A stretch of 64,000 nucleotides of DNA, taken from Fomes fomentarius. Its lineage: Eukaryota > Basidiomycota > Agaricomycetes > Polyporales > Polyporaceae. Each line of letters starts with the position of its first letter. Position 1 is the first letter of the stretch. Under the pieces are notes generated by a model. The model ran no database searches, had not been told where the DNA came from, and saw nothing but the letters and a program-made list of their open reading frames with translations. The translations under genes and the position numbers were made by a program. This document shows, in pieces, positions 12,101 through 22,473 of this stretch. The stretch is taken from positions 248,001 to 312,000 of the forward strand of contig JABYQN010000014.1 of assembly GCA_022606135.1 (NCBI GenBank). Reading direction: 5' to 3'.

Positions 12101-12206
12101 CCTAAGAGCTAAGGGAATTGGGGGTCTTCTGATGTTTGTTGGTTGGAAGATGTTATGTATGTACTGCAAGTATTTCCCAAGCATATCACAACCCAGGCTC
12201 CTAAAA

Positions 12207-12357
12207 CCAGCCGTCCCAGTGTCCTCGCTCCATAATGCAAGGAGCGATATTTTATTCTATACCAAGTATGTTTTGATCAGATTATATAATATGTTGCACA
12301 CAGAGACTTTCTTAATTAAGCGGCAAACAGTGGAGGAGGACACTGTGGGACGGCTGG
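12207..12357. repeat. Short inverted-repeat element (about 151 bp)
   Basis: CCAGCCGTCCC-AGTGTCCTC at 12207-12226 recurs inverted at 12336-12357 with a 2-bp insertion (CA). The space between is AT-rich and non-coding. The cores resemble Tc1/mariner-type termini (CAGTGTCCTC), and a Tc1-like transposase relic begins about 170 bp downstream, so this may be a deletion derivative or a mangled terminus of that element. The relationship is inferred. Confidence 0.6.
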
Positions 12358-12523
12358 CCTATTGGGTTGTCTGACATTAATCCAAGAACTATCAAACAAC
12401 TACAGCCATTTGCATAAGAAACTGGAATCACAGAATTTTTTTTTGTTTGTCCCTAACAAACAATGCCCAAATGTAGTAAGAGCACACAGTGCCTTCCATG
12501 AATGACATCAGGCTCTGGACGTC

Positions 12524-13193
12524 ATGCCACCACACATCGAGCACCAACTTTGCGAATGTATAGTGTCCTGGTACTTTGACAGCAGCTTGCCTGTATCTGA
12601 CATTGCAGAACTGGCAAGATGCAGCACCACCACCATCTATACCATTCTCACCCAATTTCGACAGTCCAGCAATGTCTCTATGTCCACTCCTCCAGGGCGG
12701 CCTCGCTCACTCAGCAGGGAAGATGTTGACTTCATCACCTCTCTGATAGATATCAACCTGGTCATCTTTCTCGATGAGATACAGAAGGAACTGGAGGAGG
12801 TCTGTGGAGTATGTGTTTCACTGGCCACCATCTTGCGCACATTGCAGACCTCGCTTTATCGAACAAGAAGGTTTCAAAGGCAGCATTGGAGCAGAACAAG
12901 CTTCTTCGTGCAACCTGGTTAGCAGAGTGGGGAGATCTCCTGGTGGAGTGCCTTGTGTGGATAGATGAGTCCAGTGTAGATGATCATACAAATCAATGAC
13001 GGTGGGGTTGGGCAGAAGCTGGTCGAGCTTGTGTTCATTGGATATGTTTCTTCACGGGCAGCGATACTCTATCCTCCCTGCACTCAGTATTGAGGGCATC
13101 GTTGCATTGGACATCTTCGAGGGGTCCGTAAACAAAGATCACTTCCTGGAGTTTCTCGGAGATGAGCTGGTACCACTGATCTTCTGTAGGGAG
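12524..13193 (+). pseudogene. Broken Tc1/mariner-like transposase
   Basis: The first frame from 12524 encodes a helix-turn-helix region (LPVSDIAELARCSTTTIYTIL, then TPPGRPRSLSREDV) typical of Tc1/mariner DNA-binding domains. Near 12830-12850 the coding sequence moves to another frame (SNKKVSKAALEQNKLLRATW) leading to VWIDESS, the site of the first catalytic Asp of the DDE triad. A stop follows, and the continuation is in two further frames (GWAEAGRACVH; RYSILPALSIEG then NKDHFLEFLGDEL). It stops near 13190 where an unrelated GGGT-rich sequence begins, before the second Asp motif. At least two frame changes, a stop and truncation make it non-functional. Confidence 0.8.
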
Positions 13194-13194
13194 T

Positions 13195-13310
13195 GGCACG
13201 GGTCGGGTCCACCCGTGGTGGGTCACGGGTTAAACCCGTGCGGGTATGGGTACGGGTGAGGAGGTGGGAGACCCATCAGAGACCCGCACCCGTACCCGTA
13301 GACCCGTCGT
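13195..13310. repeat. GGGT/ACCC-rich palindromic cluster, possible hAT end
   Basis: About 115 bp densely packed with CACGGGT, ACCCGTG and TACGGGT in both orientations, including CACGGGTTAAACCCGTG. It begins exactly where the Tc1-like transposase relic stops and lies on the 3' side of the hAT transposase relic. It may be the subterminal region of the hAT element; no matching opposite end or 8-bp duplication was found. Confidence 0.5.
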
Positions 13311-13783
13311 CTACTGAACATCTGGCGCTTCATCGGAGGTGCGGCTGACCTGTCTCCATGTATAGTAGTGTAGATCTTATATAATCATGGCGCGCGTGCT
13401 CCTCTCTGTGGGCCAGCCAGCGACAGCAAAATCACTCGACGACACACTCCTCTCAGTCTTCCTCACTGGTGGGTGCAATGGCTACTGGCTTGGGTAGAAA
13501 GCGAAGTGCCCGATGATGAGCAAATCCAGGAGTTCTCCAATGGGCTAATGTCCACTGCCCAGTATGTATCAAGTATCACTTCACTGGTGTGTAGCTCACC
13601 CATAGTACTAATTCATCCAGGGCATTAGGGTTCCGTGTTAAATGGTTCGGGTTTGTAACGAACCGGTTAATAACTAGTGGCCCGTCGACGACTTCTTAAC
13701 ACCGGTTATTAGCAGTTAGAAACTTGGGCGTTGAAAACCATTATGAACCGTCTAAAACAGCTCAGAATCAGTTATTAACGAAG

Positions 13784-15735
13784 TTAGAAGTTCCAGTTCG
13801 GGACAGTTGAAGTCGCTGTATCACCGTCATTCCCCTTATCAGCCCTCTCTTCCAACCGTGCCCGCTTCCTCGCAGTACCGTCATCGACATCTGAATCCTC
13901 CTCCTCCTCCTGCTTGTCGCACAGCATCATCTTCAGCATCTTCGACTGTAAATCTGCGATATCGTCAAGATCAAACTCGTCATCCATCAGTAATACCTCC
14001 AAGTTGCTGGAGCTCCCCCGCTGGGTGCCCTTGGAGGGCCAGTCCATGAAGAACTCATTGTCATTGAGCTCCGTCTTGATGGCATCACGCTTCTGGAACA
14101 TCTTCTTGTCGATGTCCATCCATTTGATGGCTGGAGAAGTGCGGGGAGGTCTCGGAGTGTCCTATGTACGTCACAGAGGAAAGTAGATGAGCAGGCAGTG
14201 ATGGTGAGTCGCATCGGCGTACACAGACCTTGTGTAGATACCATTGGCGTACTTGAATCATATCCACGAGTGTCCTCACTTCCTGCCTGTTGCGGATCGC
14301 CAAATTGAACCACGTAAAGTTTGATGCAGTGCGTTCGTCTGCCATTGAGTTCACTGCAATCAAGTAGAGCTTGATGGTAAGCATCTGTGAAAGCCAGATT
14401 GAGCTTGAGTCCGACATAAGACATGATTGAGACGTACTGCCAGAACTCGTGCATGGGGGTGCTTCTCGAGATTGAGCCACCAGTTAAGAACTGGACGTTC
14501 ACCTTCCACACCCAAGGGGTCCTGGAAGGGCCATTCACCTCGTGCATATGCCATGAGCTGCCGGCGGAAATCAGTGACCATGGTCGCAGCTCCGAGTTCC
14601 TGTAACAGGGGATGTTGTCCCCTTGTCAACTTCGGCACGTAGTAAGATCTTCAGGAACTCCTTAACACGGCGGTATGCACGTGGATTAGGGGCATCCTTA
14701 CTGTCGTCCTGGTCGTTGTTATCCGAGGTGATCCGCGTGTGTGTGCGAGCCGGCGGCGGGAGGAAGAAGGCATTAGACATTGAGGTTGGTTTGCCAAGTA
14801 CGTCTGCGCGTGCATACTCTGCCGGGACAAATTGTATTAGCCTGAACATGACCTCGATAGAAAGAATCACACATACTTGGGTTAAGATAACATGAAGAAA
14901 AATAGACGTCGGTGGGGGACTCGTCGATGACTTCCTTGTAACGGCGATTGACAATACTAGTCACCTTCTGAGCGAGTTCACGAGTGATGCCTGTGTGCTC
15001 CTCAGCAAGCGCAAAAAGATCATGCAAGGTGGCGGCGATAGCGAGCCAGAAGATGTAGACATCGCCTGCGGTTGTGTCAGTAGCCTCGAGGCTCTTGATT
15101 GCACGTCCGAAAGGGGCAAGAATACTGATATATCGATCAAGATCCTGCTCAAACTGCATGGATGCTCTGCCTGACTTCAACAGTGCTGGATCAAACGTGA
15201 GTTTCTGTAGTGATTTCATGAGCAGCGGTCAGTCCTAGCACCGTCAATTGAAGTCAAACATCAGTATACCTTCAGCGGGACTTTGCCTGAATCCATCAGT
15301 TGTTGGAGTTGGGGAAGGCACCTCTTGACAGACTCTGCAGCCCAGTAGACAGTAGCAAAACGTGTTTTGCCGATACTCTCCAACCCTCGTGAGACACCAT
15401 CCTGGAGCCGAAGGATGGTAAGTTCGGTGGAAGCAATGGTTGATTTGCGGAAGTATTTGATGATGTCCCGCAGATTGGCAATCAACTGAGGCCCATACCA
15501 GTCAGCGATGCTCAGCCCCCTTGAAATCAAAACAAACTCACCACTTTGAACTCGATGAGCGCGGTGATGTCCTTTGCTGTGTTGTGAAGGTGGTGGCAGA
15601 CGTCAAGGAGATTGAGGAGACCCGGAATCTCCTTGGCTAAGAGCTCACGAGCCTTGCGGGTATTGCCAGTGTTATCTGAACAGACAGCACTGAATCGGTC
15701 TATGCCAACCTGTTTCATGACCTGTGCATGAAACA
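13784..15735 (-). pseudogene. hAT-family transposase, 5'-truncated and frameshifted
   Basis: Read from 15735 down to the stop at 13784. The RNase H-like core is recognisable: QVMKQVGIDRFSAVCSDNTG, then LLNLLDVCHHLHNTAKDI. After an intron comes GLESIGKTRFATVYWAAESV, then LALAEEHTGITREL and the C-terminal dimerisation region (MAYARGEWPFQDPL, KHPHARVLA, VNSMADERTASNFTWFN). The tail is acidic/basic. Several GT-AG introns are still intact (for example after EFKV, VPLK, ARVLA and WYLHK). Near 14620-14645 the frame changes between LRAEV and RGQHPLLQELG. The N-terminal part, including any BED zinc finger, is missing; the homology stops at 15735 against a deaminase-like fragment. It cannot make an intact protein. 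Confidence 0.85.
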
Positions 15736-15995
15736 TGGGGTTTGTTCTCAGCGGAACGCATGGCACTATTTTCCCTTGGTTGCCTCCTGTTGACGTGTCT
15801 GGCGAGGTTTTGAAAGCGATGCGGGAGAAGCTGCTCGCTGTCTTCTACAACACCTTCGACGATCCCAGCGTTCGGCCACACTCTGCGCAGACGTCTCCTG
15901 CGAAGTCCGACATTGAAATCGAAGAAGAGATACCAGGGCTGCATGTACGGATGTGGTCTTCTCGTCGCAACCTCGTTCGACCCGACCTGGACTGA
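15735..15995 (+). pseudogene. C-terminal fragment of an OTT_1508-like deaminase family gene
   Basis: A plus-strand frame of about 86 codons contains LSGTHGTIFPWLPPVDVSGEV followed by LKAMREKLLAVFYNTFDD and a short acidic tail. This is the C-terminal portion I associate with basidiomycete proteins of the OTT_1508-like (cytidine-deaminase fold) family; the same PGT...WVPP...GIP pattern occurs in the relic at 21271-22289. The catalytic HAE and CCxxC parts are absent: upstream the sequence turns into the opposite-strand hAT relic. It is a fragment left by insertion or rearrangement. The family assignment is from memory of the pattern. Confidence 0.6.
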
Positions 15996-15999
15996 GCCT

Positions 16000-16599
16000 C
16001 ATAGGTTTATATGCATGTGTACATACTGACTGGCATGTCATGGGAGCCTATACAACTAACTGCATTGTATCAAACCGCCAACAGATGTTGAGATGTCTTG
16101 CCGCCAACAGTGATTTTCTCTCTATCCACATTTTTAGGCTATGTCTACGCATGACTTTATAACATCGCTCGTTTGCACTAGCCGACGCTGACCATCTCAC
16201 AAGCCAGGGGAGACTACTCCCAGCTTGTCTTCTTCTCCTCCACTATGTCGGAGCCAGCCGTTCCTCGCTGTTCGACTACTAGATCGCGCTGCTTCCAAGG
16301 GTACCGGTGTTCACGCCAGTACGGCTCGTGTGGCTGCTCATCTGCTCCATTGTCCGGTGAAGACTCGGCGCCCAGGCGAAGAAAAATGCGCAGGCAGGGT
16401 CAGTTTGGGTCGAGCAAGGATGAGGGGTACATGATCTCAACAGTACTAGTGTGGGCCAGGAGGACGAGCATCCGCAACGTTCACACTCGCGAGGCACCCG
16501 TCTTCGAATAGCCCAGGTCCTCTTCCACATAGCTAGGCCTCCAGAGTCTACAAGTACCACGGACATCCTGCATCTCCTGCGTCGGTCGCGTCAGCGTCG
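16000..16599. other. Intergenic, no gene recognised
   Basis: Frames shorter than 105 codons on both strands, without domain signal. Confidence 0.35.
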
Positions 16600-17222
16600 T
16601 TACATCCGTGCTACTCCCATCTCTTCCAGTCTGGGCATGCGTCTGTCGAAGAGGGAGAGGACGGGCCCGAAATCGTCTTCATCGGTGTTGGGAAACATGA
16701 CACTGCCGATGCGGTCCGCGAGCGATATTAGTAGAGGGATGGCAGGGAGTGTGACGCCGTCATAGTGGAAGGAGAGCTCGATCGTTGCATCAGAGCTACG
16801 GTCAATGCAAAGCTTCAACCAATCGAGGTTCTCGAAGACGTCGACCTTGCGCCACAGCCCAGGAGTGGCACGGGCAGCCGCACACACCAATGCCTACACA
16901 CGAGCATCAGCGGCACCCAGTGTGAGGTCCCAATACGTCATGGTTCTCCATGCTCCGGATACTGCAGACCTTGTGGATTTGGGTTCGAACACGTCATAAG
17001 GAGAATCTCCACAAAGAGCTCGTTCGGGAGTTGGTTGATCGGAAGTGTGGCATTGCGGAGTGCGCCCAGGGCCAGAGCTTCGAGCCATAGAACATCGGTC
17101 CTCGCGTCAATTGCGTCCCGAGTACCCTGCATAGAGGCGTCTCGAGCCAGACAAAGATCCTGTGGACGCGGAAGTCCATAGAGAGGTGCGTGTAATGTGA
17201 AGGTGTCGTTTGGGCCGGGCAT
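16600..17222 (-). pseudogene. Truncated F-box gene with frameshift
   Basis: The frame starts MPGPNDTFTLHAPLYGLP and reaches an F-box start, LPINQLPNELFVEILLMTC. Downstream VCRHW is found in one frame, but the continuation CAAARATPGLWRKVDVFENLDWLKLC is in another. The break lies in GGTGTGTGCGG, so a slip in the TG run is the likely cause. The frame ends at 16600 after about 90 more residues, far short of a usual 450-550-aa F-box protein. The first 20 residues resemble the relic at 20790, showing that both derive from one subfamily. Confidence 0.65.
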
Positions 17223-17582
17223 GATCTGTCGTTTTGCGTGCAGAAGTCAACCAAATGATCGTATCTGGAAAACAGCAACCGTACTCTAGTCCTCAATTCA
17301 AGATGTAGATCCATTTTGCGTTGTACGCCGGTAGTCGTGGTACGAGGATGCACAAAATTCAAATAGTGCGGGGCGTCTGTCCCTGCACTGCACACGGGAA
17401 CATCCGGCAAAGAAGTTCCCTGTCTACAACTTGGTTTTGGTGCGAAACAATTCACCATTGCCCGTCGTGCCTTATTGAACCATACACAAGAGGAGCGAAT
17501 ATTACACGCGTGCGTACGCATATAGATACGACCTATACCTATCGCCACTGATGCATACCAGCCGCGTATGCAGCTACAACAC
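17223..17582. other. Intergenic, no gene recognised
   Basis: Short spacer between the F-box relic and the next F-box gene; nothing supported. Confidence 0.4.
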
Positions 17583-18539
17583 TCATTGCAGCGCGCCCCC
17601 AAGACTCGCCAACCAACCTTGCTTCAATAGCCCATACATCTCACATCCCTCACTCTCAACAACCTCGAACGTCTCCAACCGCGTCTCCGCCCTCCGCAGC
17701 TCCACCTCCCGCAACAGCGTCAGCATCTTCTCCTGCGCACCCAGCGTCCCGCGCTTCAACGCGCCGCGATAGTGCACCTGCGCCTGCAGCCTGCGCACCT
17801 CCACCACGACGTGGCGCAAACGCGGAGGAAGGGCGCTCAAGAACGGCTCGGAGACGCGTACGTCACGCGACCCATCGAGGTCTTCCTGCGGGAGCGCCGC
17901 CGTATGCAGCTCCCGCGCGAATGGGGCAGCGAGCGTGATGTCGGACAGTCGTAAGTGGGCGAGATTTGGACAGGCTGCTTCCAACGCTCCGAGTTGTAGC
18001 AGGCCGTGGGGATTCCGGTTCCCCGAGAGGTGTAGGCGTTCCAGTCTCGGCATCGTCCCAGAGGTCCGGGGGAAGGGGTAGAAACCGTGTATGGCGAGGT
18101 CGACGAGGCGCGGAAGGGGAATGGTAAAGAGGTGACCCACCAAGGGCGGCGCAGTATACGGGCACGACATGACAAGGGCGAAGGTCTCGAGTGTTGGAGC
18201 AGCATAATCAATGATTCTTTGTGCGAACGTCTTCTCCGCGTCGTAGCGGTCCATATCCATCGGGCAGAAGGACATTCTGCGTTCCTGGACCTCGGTGTGG
18301 GTCCAGTCGGAGAAGAAGAGATGGCGAATGCGCCGGAGGTGTAGGGGTACGCGTTCGAGGCGGGCGAGGAGTTCGCTCATCTGGTCGAGCCCCGATATGG
18401 CGAGGGACTGGTAGAGGAAGGGCGCGCTGACGTCGCGTACGTAACGCGAGACGAGCGACAGGGCGCGGGCTGTCGAGCCGTCGTCGGTGCATGCCAACGC
18501 GAAGATGTGAGCGTGGAGCTCGAGTGGTAGGGTGTCCAT
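17583..18539 (-). CDS. F-box protein, 318 aa, single exon
   Basis: Begins directly with an F-box-like segment: MDTLPLELHAHIFALACTD, then ALSLVSRYVRDVSAPFLYQSL (residues 1-45). Leucine-rich, non-catalytic sequence follows, including RRIRHLFFSDW, IPLPRLVDLAIHG, MPRLERLHLSG and CPNLAHLRLSD, which looks like irregular LRRs. The C-terminus (YRGALKRGTLGAQEKML...) is helical and charged. No intron is needed. It is probably an SCF adaptor with an unknown substrate. It is shorter than the 561-567-aa F-box proteins nearby and differs from them in sequence, so it belongs to a different subfamily of the cluster. Confidence 0.85.
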   Translation of the reverse strand: MDTLPLELHAHIFALACTDDGSTARALSLVSRYVRDVSAPFLYQSLAISGLDQMSELLARLERVPLHLRRIRHLFFSDWTHTEVQERRMSFCPMDMDRYDAEKTFAQRIIDYAAPTLETFALVMSCPYTAPPLVGHLFTIPLPRLVDLAIHGFYPFPRTSGTMPRLERLHLSGNRNPHGLLQLGALEAACPNLAHLRLSDITLAAPFARELHTAALPQEDLDGSRDVRVSEPFLSALPPRLRHVVVEVRRLQAQVHYRGALKRGTLGAQEKMLTLLREVELRRAETRLETFEVVESEGCEMYGLLKQGWLASLGGALQ

Positions 18540-19975
18540 TGGCAGGAATCTGGCAGGGGCGACGGTCTGCGAGACGCCGAGCTAATGCGGGAGAGTGGGG
18601 GAATGAGGAGACGGGCGGATGAGAGGTGGAGAACGAGAGTTGTTATGACTCTCTCATGTCTCTGGCGCCCACAAATGGCCGATCTGCGATTGCGCGAGGA
18701 TGTTGTGCGTTGACGTGCGAGGGGCACGTGATGTGGAGGTTTGGTGCAATCAAAATGCCCCGATTCGAACCCTGGACGAGGAAAGGTGATGGTTGCATAT
18801 GGGACCCACAGCGCGACACTCAATCGCGAAGGGCGCGTTGCAGGCATTTGGAATGCGAATTACTTCGAAGAAGCGATGCGAGCGGTAACTCTGATTGACG
18901 TCCATGTCCCATGACAGGAGACGTGGAGGAATGTTCCCTGTGGGCAAGGATCTGTGGGATTCCGCTGGATTTCAGGGGAGCGGAGTGCGCTGTCGTTGCG
19001 GAGCAAGGAAACATATAGTTGTGTGCTCGATGTCAATAGTCAGCCAAACTGCAAAACGAGTGGGATTGAGCGCTTCGGGCATGCATCGCAAGAGTTGACG
19101 TGAGCGTCCTTACTGCGGTAGGGAAATGGATTGCGGAGACGGGATAGGATGCATTCCCATATCGATGCACCTAGACAGCGAAGGCGTGATTCAAGCCAAG
19201 TAGGGCGTCCCTTTCATGCACCCAAGCTTTCACCACACGAAGGAGGTTAGGCTTTTCCTATGATCATGTACGACTACCCCTTCTACTCACCAGACAAAAC
19301 GATCAGAGCCTCGAGCTGCGCTAGACATGTACTTGGGCTGCGATGCTACGGTGACTTGTCGAAGTGAGTCTTTGTGTGTAAGAGAGAGTATGCCTGATAA
19401 ATATGTACCGCAGCTAAGTGCGCGTTGACGTAAAGCAGTGGCGATAAGGATGTGATTGTGCCCATTGGAGCCTGTACAAGTTATCAGTGAGTCCGATTAC
19501 CCCCATACAGACAATGCATGAACTTACCGGCATGGCACATATGAAGATCATATCAATTGACGTTCCTGAATGGCACTCGTCGGTGAGAATGAATGCCTGC
19601 GCTAACTTAGGCTAACTTAAAGCCGCCCTACGGAAGTCAGTAGATTCTATGCATTTCAGCGGCAGAGGGTCGTCACGAGGTATACACCAGTGAGTAGTGT
19701 GAAAGCTGTAAGATAGGCTTAACATAGAAATGGGGTGTAGATGGTGGTACAAAAATACTACAACTCTATACAAGCTCATATTAAGACACGCAACGGCATC
19801 GAGTAGGAAGGACTCACAAGCTAGTAGATACAGCGCGCGATACATGTGATATGCAGCATCCCAATCGATGCGGATGGCGGGAAGCCTCGCTAAAGTAGAT
19901 CGACTATCCTATTTCTAGCGGGAGAGCGATATAGCAAAGTACGGAACAAGATGCAGCGACTCACTTGACAAATAA
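18540..19975. other. Intergenic, no gene recognised
   Basis: No coding-like frame above 90 codons except antisense shadows. A B-box-like motif at 18750-18775 was checked and does not fold as a tRNA. Confidence 0.4.
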
Positions 19976-20381
19976 TCAGGCAGCAGCCGCGATCGCGTGA
20001 GGCTTCTCGTCCGTGATCGTCAAGTGCTCCATTGCATCCTCAAACGTCTCCTCCTCGCTCTCTTCCGCAGATTCCTCCGACTCATCCTCGGCAGACGCAC
20101 CCTCATCTTCGTCATCCGAAGGCTCATCTTCCAAGTCCAGCTACGGAACAGCTAGTCAGACACCTTCTTTCTCCAAGTCAAACGAAGAGAACACTCACAG
20201 GATCATATACAACCCGTATAATCAAACTGCAGCTTGGACACGTCGCGATGTCCTCGTAGTTCTTGAGCTGCTTGCGCGAGATCTCAAAGCGGTCCCCGCA
20301 CGGACAGGGATAATGGTACACGCGCTTCTCCTCATCCCACGCCATGTCCTCGATCTCGACCTCGTCGTAGTATGCCCCCAT
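19976..20381 (-). CDS. DPH3: Diphthamide biosynthesis protein 3 (CSL zinc finger), 115 aa
   Basis: Two exons, 20381-20199 and 20140-19976, joined in phase across a 58-bp GTGAGT...TAG intron. The N-terminal domain is the DPH-type CSL zinc finger: [29 protein letters not shown], then [16 protein letters not shown]. The four zinc-ligand cysteines are present as CPCG and CPSC. DPH3/Kti11 is an iron-binding electron carrier that supports Dph1-Dph2 in diphthamide synthesis on eEF2 and takes part in Elongator-dependent tRNA modification; it is cytosolic. The second exon adds an acidic Glu/Asp/Ser-rich tail of about 50 residues, longer than the yeast protein's end. The ATG giving MGAYYDEV was chosen because the family starts at this point. 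Confidence 0.95.
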
Positions 20382-20789
20382 GTCGTCTTCTGTATCGCCC
20401 CAGAGATGACAGCCGATGAGCAAGCACAGTAAAGAGCACACAGGGAGGGAGATGAGGAGGGAATGGAGTCAGGTTTGCGGATCAAGAAGCTCGGAACGGA
20501 GAAAATGGCTTATGTCAGCAGTTGTGCATAAGTAAGATTCAAGAAAAATGTTCTGTTGCTCTCCGGCAATTCCCGAGTATGGTGCAGTAATAGACGCTGA
20601 CGCTCCTTCGTACATACTACAGGAAACCACTCGATGATTTCTGCTCGAATCTGGAGACATGTTTGCCGGATACGACGTGGCGGTGGATATATATATACTC
20701 TCAGTGGGGTCATTCTGTTTTGATTACAAAAGACTTTGTACGCTGACATTCATGCAGCTGTATCATTTGGTTACGCGACCCGGTAGAGT

Positions 20790-21240
20790 ATGCCCGGCCC
20801 AAACGACACGTCACACGCACTCCTCTATGGACTAAATCACGGCTCCCGACCGAAATCCTAGTGGAGGGTTTCCTTCCCATTAATACCCGTCACTGCCGGC
20901 GGTAGTACGAAGTCGCCTGTGCCACTCCCCCCCTCTGGGGCGACGGATCACGGTCTAACAGCGACGTTTGGCTGGAGTGTGCATCACGCGTTCGGTCGCC
21001 TCCTGCCTCTGGATATCGTTGTCCAGGAGCCGGACGTTTTCCCCACTGCACTCGGGCTTCTCGCTCTCTATGCCTTCCGTGTCCGCAAATTGTTCTTCAG
21101 GATCCTGATCGTGACACGCTGGAAGTGATTGAACAGCTATGGGAAGCTGGGATACCATCATTGGAGGCCGGATCCAAGTTCTATGTGGTGTCATCAAACA
21201 CTGCGAATGGCTGATGCAGCGTTCTCGTCTACTGTCTTGA
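20790..21240 (+). pseudogene. F-box gene relic
   Basis: Starts MPGPNDTSHALLYGLNHG, like the relic at 17222. Another frame then gives SRLPTEILVEGF (F-box start), and others VACATPPLWGD, SNSDVWLECA, GRLLPLDIVVQEPDVFPTALGLLA and VIEQLWEAGIPSLEA. These line up piece by piece with the intact F-box protein at 5404-7089 (ARLPTEILAEVF, ACATPILW, WLECALLRSGRLLPLDIV). The intervening F-box half is deleted and several frameshifts separate the pieces. It cannot encode a working protein. Confidence 0.8.
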
Positions 21241-21270
21241 CACGCTAGAGCGTGCGTTCGATATCGAGCA

Positions 21271-22289
21271 ATGGCCCCCTCTCCTCCTTCCAGTCTACAA
21301 TACGAGCAAGATGTCATGCAAGTGATGGGGGTGCTCTACGCTCTCATCAACTCAGGCGTGGTCGACCATCTCATCACGAGAGCGCTCGCCGAACATTTAC
21401 GAACGCAGTACTTCGATACTATGTGTCCACCAGGGCCAGGTGAGTATCTGAAATTCAATGCTCCTGTCTGTTCTGAATCGTGTTCCACGGCTGTCGAGCC
21501 TGCGGCAAATTTACTCAACTCGGTATACGAACTGGGTATGCCTGACTATCATAATCTCCATGCATGTATTCTGACTCGATCAAGCGGACGACCATCGGAA
21601 TGATACAGATACATCCAGCACGCACGTCCACCGCTATCTTCGTGCTCTCATCAAGCCCTACACGATCCCTGAATCGCCTGGTGTCACGTCAACAGTAGTC
21701 GAGGCGCTGCAGGAGAAGATAGTCGAAGCACTGCCGGAAGAGGGAGTGCTGAAGAATGTACAGACTGCGATCGAGAACATGTTCGAGAAACTCGAAAAGA
21801 CAGTCGAGTGGAACAACGACAGTGCGACGGTGCACGCGGAGGCGGCTCTGATGGGTTTCGTATATGCGATTGCTGGAGGAGAGGAAATGCCTCCGTGGGC
21901 CATTGAAGCAATATCTGCTTGTGCTCGTGCTTGTTGGCATCGCACGAGCCTTGTCCCGACGCGCTCTCCCAGGCAACCGCGTCTTCTTCACCAGCTTTCC
22001 CAATCGGGGTCAACACAAATGCTGCGGCTGATGTGCGAGGCTGAGCCAGCCGCTCGCGCAGTGGCGGAAGCGGCAGCCCAAGTACCCCGTCCTTGTGCTC
22101 CCAGGGACGCTTGCGCAGCTGTGTGCTTGGGTACCTCCGACAAAGGGTATCCCGCTGGACGTTTTGAAGGACATGCTGCAGCGGCTGTTGGTGTTCTTGC
22201 TGGAGACTGCGGGTTACAAGTGTTATCGCAGGTCGACACAAAAGTCCTTGCCTTATTTCAACATGCACGATTTGTTTGCCACGTTGTAG
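21271..22289 (+). pseudogene. Broken OTT_1508-like deaminase family gene
   Basis: Segments in order are a leading region (QVMGVLYALINSGVVDHLI), a long helical stretch (VVEALQEKIVEALPEEGVLK), NDSATVHAEAALMGFVYAI, then KCCG-stop-CARLSQPLAQW and LVLPGTLAQLCAWVPPTKGIP, LDVLKDML. HAE and a CCxxC-type cysteine pair are the zinc-binding signature of the cytidine-deaminase fold. The gene is broken: the reading frame changes between the HAE and KCCG segments, and an in-frame TGA sits within the CCxxC motif where Trp or another residue would be expected. The 21271 frame and the 21600-21900 frame also differ, perhaps by an intron. The HAE-CCxxC arrangement is seen directly; the family name is recalled. 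Confidence 0.7.
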
Positions 22290-22473
22290 GTCCTGGTTTG
22301 GGCAATGGCTCTTTTGTACCACGTTGACTCGCACCTCCGACCACGGACGATACTGCATGCTCATAGACATGCCAAGCCTTCGGCGCGCAGCCGACGAGGC
22401 GTGTTTCTCTCCCACGGTGTACGTAACGCTATCCATTGTGTTCTGCCATACATGTATCTACCTCGTTTGTTAC

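Noticed and set aside
13195..13310. Telomere-like repeat
   Set aside because: GGGT words are irregular, in both orientations and with no fixed period, unlike telomeric TTAGGG arrays.
18745..18790. GGTTCGAATC-like tRNA B-box on the minus strand
   Set aside because: The flanks do not form a T stem (GGG opposite GGGG) and no anticodon arm or A box was found.
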